From Actinobacteria bacterium UBA3012 (lineage in GTDB: Bacteria > Actinomycetota > Actinomycetes > Nanopelagicales > Nanopelagicaceae): a stretch of 9,746 nt of DNA. Below, piece by piece: positions 7,545-9,746 of the stretch (positions are counted from its first letter, which is position 1; each line of letters begins with the position of its first letter). Location of the stretch: positions 430 to 10,175 of the forward strand of contig DDZI01000016.1 in NCBI GenBank assembly GCA_002346305.1, given 5' to 3'. Position numbers and translations under genes: made by a program. The notes under the pieces were generated by a model. The model saw only the letters and a list, made by a program, of their open reading frames with translations, was not told the origin of the DNA and ran no database searches.

Positions 7545-8135
7545 CTATCGGTTCAACTTTGGGGTTGCACCAACGACTCTGATGACACCTTGGCTGTCTG
7601 CTCGAACCAATACGCCTTCTCCTGAATCAACACCTTGACTAGTCAGAGCCGCGATATTCACGTAATGGCCCACCAAAATAAGTAGCCCCTTTTTGGTTCG
7701 ATGATCAACAATCTGCTTTCGAACTTTAAGTGTCTGCGGGTGGTTGGGTAAATCTGATTCTTGAAAGAGTGAATCAAGGTTTTTATTTAGCCGAATCTTT
7801 CCAAGGTTTAGCAACGTAGCGGTCTCTTTAGCTCTGCACCACCTACTTGATTCGACTCGTGCAATCTTTATCTTTCTGCGCGCAAGCCATGCACCAACAT
7901 CTTGTGCATCCTGACGACCGAGTGCTGAGAGATTGCGCTGGGTGGAGCAATCATTTAATTTAAAGTTCTCAGGATCACCAACTCCTGGCGCCTCACTATG
8001 TCGTAACAGCAAGACATAGCCTTTGGGAGCAGTACCTTGCAATCTGTCCCATACTGCTAATTCATTTGCAAATGATGCTGGGGGACAGAGCGTAAAGATG
8101 AGAGCGAAGGTGAAGGATACAATCAATTTTTTCAT
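7545..8135 (-). CDS. Exported histidine-phosphatase-superfamily protein
   Basis: A 196-residue protein with a cleavable signal peptide: MKK, a hydrophobic core to about residue 17, and a likely cut after S-F-A23. The mature part is a branch-1/2-like histidine phosphatase: R45-H46 in LLLRHSEA (nucleophile histidine), S97-R98-W-C100-R101-A-x-E-T-A (the usual second-arginine segment) and G156-H157 in LVGHYVN (second catalytic histidine). These enzymes remove phosphate from sugar phosphates, phytate, lipids or proteins. Two cysteines, C63 and C100, could form a disulfide outside the membrane. ATG 8135 is preferred over the in-frame ATG at 8156 because AAAGG lies 8 nt upstream of it and it starts right at the signal peptide. 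It lies 77 bp downstream of the co-directional membrane-anchored gene and inside the tRNA-bounded region. Confidence 0.88.
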   Translation of the reverse strand: MKKLIVSFTFALIFTLCPPASFANELAVWDRLQGTAPKGYVLLLRHSEAPGVGDPENFKLNDCSTQRNLSALGRQDAQDVGAWLARRKIKIARVESSRWCRAKETATLLNLGKIRLNKNLDSLFQESDLPNHPQTLKVRKQIVDHRTKKGLLILVGHYVNIAALTSQGVDSGEGVLVRADSQGVIRVVGATPKLNR

Positions 8136-8212
8136 TGCATCAACCTTTCTACACAAAGGATCAAAATCAACTGGGACGAGTCGGTCTAGTGAGAACAGCT
8201 GATTATTGGAGT

Positions 8213-8674
8213 TTATTTAATACCAACGATTTCTTGGCATTGTTGTAGGACACGGTCTTGAATCTCGCGGATCGATTTCTCATCAGGCTTGAGATTTGTT
8301 TTGTAGTGTTCGAATGAATTTGTTTTCTCTAGGGAATCAAAGGCAAATTCCAAACGTTCAACCAAAGATTGTTGCAGTGCTTTTGTATCGACTTCAGCAC
8401 GGGGAAATAAAATGGCTAATTCTTCTAGTGAGTACCACGCCTTATCTATAGCGCGTTCGATAATTTGAGGGCGTTTTCTAGGTTGCGTGACTTCAAAATT
8501 CTTGGCTGCCAACGCTTCAATTGCTCCTAATGCACGTTGAAAATCTATGCGGGCATCAGTGAGTGCCCTTAACCGATCAGCATCCCAACGCTTGGATTCA
8601 GCCCTGGATGAGAGCCAGAGATTAAAGAGAAAGGTGCCGATGATCGAAATGGTGGCGCCGATGATTATGTCCAT
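8213..8674 (-). CDS. Membrane-anchored helical protein of unknown function
   Basis: A 153-residue protein I do not recognise. A single N-terminal transmembrane helix (about 3-23, IIIGATISIIGTFLFNLWL) is followed by a charged, strongly helical domain rich in E, K, R, L and A, with a likely coiled coil at about 24-58. The positive residues after the helix suggest the domain faces the cytoplasm, an architecture often seen in small accessory proteins with a sensor or scaffold role. ATG 8674 is chosen because AAAGGA precedes it by 4 nt; the longer form from GTG 8695 lacks a ribosome binding site and would put charged residues ahead of the helix. It is directly upstream of the phosphatase gene on the same strand, possibly in one transcript. 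Confidence 0.75.
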   Translation of the reverse strand: MDIIIGATISIIGTFLFNLWLSSRAESKRWDADRLRALTDARIDFQRALGAIEALAAKNFEVTQPRKRPQIIERAIDKAWYSLEELAILFPRAEVDTKALQQSLVERLEFAFDSLEKTNSFEHYKTNLKPDEKSIREIQDRVLQQCQEIVGIK

Positions 8675-8700
8675 CAGTTCCTTTCTGCGAACCACGGATG

Positions 8701-8710
8701 AGATGCATCT
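8701..8710. promoter_or_regulatory. Short perfect palindrome between divergent genes
   Basis: AGATGCATCT is a perfect 10-bp palindrome lying between the start of the minus-strand membrane protein (8674) and the plus-strand broken small exported gene (8747). It could be a regulator site, but a palindrome this short may be chance. Confidence 0.2.
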
Positions 8711-8735
8711 GGGGTGGAGTGGGGCGGGTCGGGCT
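8706..8735 (-). repeat. Second partial copy of the tRNA 3' end and its flank
   Basis: Bases 8719-8735 (GTGGGGCGGGTCGGGCT) are identical to 9703-9719, the acceptor stem, the 3' T-stem and two T-loop bases of the CAT tRNA. The similarity continues outward through the tRNA's 3' flank to 8706 against 9686 (CATCTG, then GGTGG), with two mismatches and a 4-base gap. It ends abruptly at 8735 inside the T-loop. A 17-bp exact GC-rich match in AT-rich DNA is unlikely by chance, so this is taken as a true duplicate of the tRNA end. Confidence 0.65.
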
Positions 8736-8746
8736 AATCTCGTTGT

Positions 8747-8950
8747 ATGCGTAAATCGCTAGTCGGGTTGATGGTTGTTTTGCTGATGGCTCTAGGTACT
8801 GCCTAGGCTTCAAAGACAGTTCCATTTAAGAATCAAAAGGCTGGACAGTTCTGTAAATCCGCGGACACCAATAACACAGTAAAACCCCCAGACGGTTCGA
8901 AAGTTGTATGCAAGAAAGAAGGAACGCGGGCACGCTGGAAGAGCAAGTAA
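8747..8950 (+). pseudogene. Small exported cysteine-containing protein interrupted by TAG
   Basis: One frame of 68 codons runs ATG 8747 to TAA 8948 with a single internal stop, TAG at 8804-8806 (codon 20). Before it is a textbook signal peptide (MRKSLVGLMVVLLMALGTA), and immediately after it a mature-like domain begins ASKTVPFK. The mature part, 47 residues, has G-x-F-C36, V-V-C55 and a C-terminal G-x-R-x-R-W64-K, resembling small actinobacterial exported domains that end in a two-cysteine, basic-aromatic motif. A CAG to TAG change would restore A-Q-A at the signal peptidase junction. It may be a recent nonsense mutation, a read-through site, or a sequencing error. There is no Shine-Dalgarno sequence before the ATG. 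The gene begins 11 bases after the partial tRNA copy at 8706-8735. Confidence 0.6.
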
Positions 8951-9078
8951 GCAAGTAGATGTGATCAGGGGGAAAAAGATAAACGAGGGTCGTGGGTCGT
9001 TGATCCGAAATAAAAAAACTGGGCTAAGGCTTACTCAGGTATCCTTCCGAAATCCTTAAAGTTTTCTTTTAAGAAGTC
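8951..9078. other. Non-coding stretch, little recognisable
   Basis: No convincing gene is seen. There is a tandem GGGTCGT GGGTCGT at 8987-9000 and a near-tandem GCAAGTA/GCAAGTA across the end of the broken gene. A 7-base A-run lies at about 9012-9018. No promoter or RNA gene could be supported. Confidence 0.4.
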
Positions 9079-9140
9079 CTCAATGCCACCCGCTGATTTG
9101 TACTCCTTAGTCGTGCGATCTTCCAGCGGGTGGCATTGAG
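9079..9140 (-). terminator. Long perfect hairpin downstream of the coiled-coil gene
   Basis: CTCAATGCCACCCGCTG (9079-9095) and CAGCGGGTGGCATTGAG (9124-9140) are perfect 17-bp inverted arms around a 28-nt loop. The right arm begins 7 bases beyond the TAA of the minus-strand coiled-coil gene (9150-9148), so read on that strand the hairpin is well placed as a terminator or 3' stabiliser. It lacks a U-run on the downstream side, and both arm length and perfect pairing exceed a typical terminator, so a mobile-element or small-RNA origin is also possible. Confidence 0.5.
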
Positions 9141-9147
9141 CACATCA

Positions 9148-9492
9148 TTACTTCTTTTTCGCTGATGCTTTTTGTAGAGCTGTGATTTGTTTCTGCATCT
9201 TCGCGAGCGTAGCAATAAGAGTTGCTTGAGTTGCGAGGATCTCATTGAGTTGGTCGCCAAATGAATCGATCAACGTTGCTACAGCCGCCTGAAGGGTTAC
9301 TACCTGAGCGGCAAGTTGCTTGACACTGGTGTTTACCGTCGTAACGGAAGTCTTGACGTCGGCAATTGCTGCATCCGTGGCCGCATCAGCATGTGCTGAA
9401 GATGCACCTAGTCCTGCGACTAGAAGTGCAGCAGCAATGCCGGTGGCAAGGGACTTACGGGTTTTTCCAAACCGATTGCGAGAACTTTTCAT
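9148..9492 (-). CDS. Small exported coiled-coil protein, alanine-rich
   Basis: A 114-residue protein not assigned to a family. Residues 1-35 are a signal peptide with a long basic n-region (MKSSRNRFGKTRKS), a hydrophobic core LATGIAAALLVAGLGASS and a cut after A-H-A35. The mature 79 residues contain no Cys, Pro or Trp and form one near-continuous amphipathic helix: hydrophobic or small residues at 43, 46, 50, 53, 57, 60, 64, 67, 71, 74, 78 and then, after a one-residue phase shift, 82, 85, 92, 96, 99, 103, 106. The tail is KASAKKK. This resembles Lpp-like or alanine-zipper surface proteins, but there is no lipobox. ATG 9492 is chosen over 9636 because AAAGGA lies 5 nt upstream and it starts at the signal peptide. 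A strong site and a long hairpin after the stop suggest high expression. Confidence 0.8.
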   Translation of the reverse strand: MKSSRNRFGKTRKSLATGIAAALLVAGLGASSAHADAATDAAIADVKTSVTTVNTSVKQLAAQVVTLQAAVATLIDSFGDQLNEILATQATLIATLAKMQKQITALQKASAKKK

Positions 9493-9595
9493 TATGGTCC
9501 TTTCAGGTGGCCAACAGGTCACGAATTGATGAACATGTGGTGAGGTATTCAGGAAAACCCTACTGGAAAAATGTCGCAGTAGCCAAGGTTTTTTG

Positions 9596-9646
9596 AGATA
9601 AAGTTCCTGAGAATGTCCAACAATTTTCGTTATCAAAACTTTATCT
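9596..9646. promoter_or_regulatory. Inverted repeat upstream of the coiled-coil gene
   Basis: AGATAAAGTT (9596-9605) and AACTTTATCT (9637-9646) are perfect 10-bp inverted arms separated by 31 bp, about 105 bp upstream of ATG 9492. The spacing between repeat centres is near four helical turns, so two dimers or a looping regulator could bind; as RNA it would be an AU-rich, weak stem. The promoter itself could not be placed with confidence; TTGGAC at 9618-9613 on the minus strand is a possible -35. A smaller hairpin (CTACTG 9560-9565 with CAGTAG 9577-9582) lies in the presumed leader. Confidence 0.35.
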
Positions 9647-9703
9647 TTTCTAGTACTGGTCGGTTACTCAGGCCTTGCTCTGTACCATCTGCGTGAGGTG
9701 GTG

Positions 9704-9746
9704 TGGGGCGGGTCGGGCTCGAACCGACGACGACCGGATTATGAGT
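9704..9746 (-). tRNA. tRNA with CAT anticodon, probably elongator Met (3' half; 5' half beyond window)
   Basis: Read on the minus strand from the window edge: one base of the 5' anticodon stem, anticodon loop CTCATAA (9745-9739, anticodon CAT), 3' anticodon stem TCCGG, variable loop TCGTC, T-arm GTCGG-TTCGAGC-CCGAC (9728-9712), acceptor 3' strand CCGCCCC (9711-9705) and discriminator A (9704). The following bases are CAC, so CCA is not encoded. The anticodon stem lacks the GGG/CCC pairs of initiator tRNA, leaving elongator Met or the Ile2 tRNA whose C34 is modified to lysidine; elongator Met is favoured. Copies of its 3' end at 7472-7503 and 8706-8735 suggest use as an integration site. Confidence 0.85.

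Noticed and set aside
7472..7548. A complete second tRNA gene on the minus strand
   Set aside because: Only the 3' half matches; the T-loop is one base short, the anticodon region does not form a proper 7-nt loop, and no 5' acceptor strand pairs with the 3' end.
8136..8156. Extended start of the histidine phosphatase at 8156
   Set aside because: The 7 added residues overlap the AAAGG ribosome binding site of ATG 8135 and disturb the signal peptide n-region.
8675..8695. GTG start at 8695 for the membrane-anchored protein
   Set aside because: The proposed extension contains the AAAGGA site that serves ATG 8674, and GTG 8695 has no such site of its own.
8622..8825. Minus-strand 67-residue reading frame across the divergent promoter region
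   Set aside because: It overlaps the better-supported membrane-protein start and the broken plus-strand exported gene, and its composition is not protein-like.
9079..9140. Integron attC site
   Set aside because: The palindrome lacks the RYYYAAC/GTTRRRY core sites and the bulges of attC, and no integron integrase is present.
9493..9636. Extended start of the coiled-coil protein at 9636
   Set aside because: The extra 48 residues are not signal-like, while ATG 9492 has a well-spaced AAAGGA and opens directly into a signal peptide.
1..9746. CRISPR array or insertion sequence
   Set aside because: No regularly spaced repeats and no transposase or integrase reading frame are visible on either strand.

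Overview
The window looks like a streamlined, low-GC actinobacterial genome, possibly of the freshwater acI type (Nanopelagicales). That placement is an inference from the AT-rich but otherwise actinobacterial-style proteins, sugar ABC permease operons without their own ATPase, genes with no recognisable ribosome binding site beside a -10-like box (suggesting leaderless or near-leaderless mRNAs), and very tight packing. It needs a marker-gene search to confirm.

Positions 1-2690 hold two related pairs of carbohydrate ABC-transporter permeases that face each other. Pair A is on the plus strand (a MalF-type tail at 1-171, then a full MalG-type gene at 168-1085). Pair B is on the minus strand (MalF-type 2690-1851, then MalG-type 1854-1090). 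Within each pair the genes overlap by ATGA, and the two pairs end only 4 bases apart. No solute-binding protein or ATPase gene is visible. Upstream of pair B, in the gap shared with a divergent dehydrogenase gene, is a perfect 17-bp palindrome (2754-2770) that looks like an operator.

Positions 2849-7418 hold four metabolic or membrane genes: a zinc- and probably NAD-dependent alcohol dehydrogenase, a small polytopic membrane protein related to sugar acyltransferases, a CocE/X-Pro dipeptidyl-peptidase-like hydrolase with its Ser-Asp-His triad visible, and a TauE/SafE (TSUP) anion exporter or importer that converges on the hydrolase with a 4-nt overlap.

Positions 7472-9746 look like an accessory region bounded by tRNA sequence. 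The window ends inside the 3' half of a minus-strand tRNA with anticodon CAT. A nearly identical 32-33 bp copy of that tRNA's 3' half lies at 7472-7503, and a third, shorter copy that includes the tRNA's 3' flank lies at 8706-8735. Direct repeats of a tRNA 3' end are what site-specific integration leaves behind, so 7504-9703 may be one or two small tandem insertions, although no integrase is present. Inside are an exported histidine-phosphatase-like protein, a membrane-anchored helical protein, a small exported cysteine-containing protein interrupted by an in-frame TAG at the signal-peptide junction, a 17-bp-arm perfect hairpin, and a small exported protein that is almost entirely coiled coil. 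Most of this region is directed at the cell envelope. I see no CRISPR array, transposase or complete defence system.
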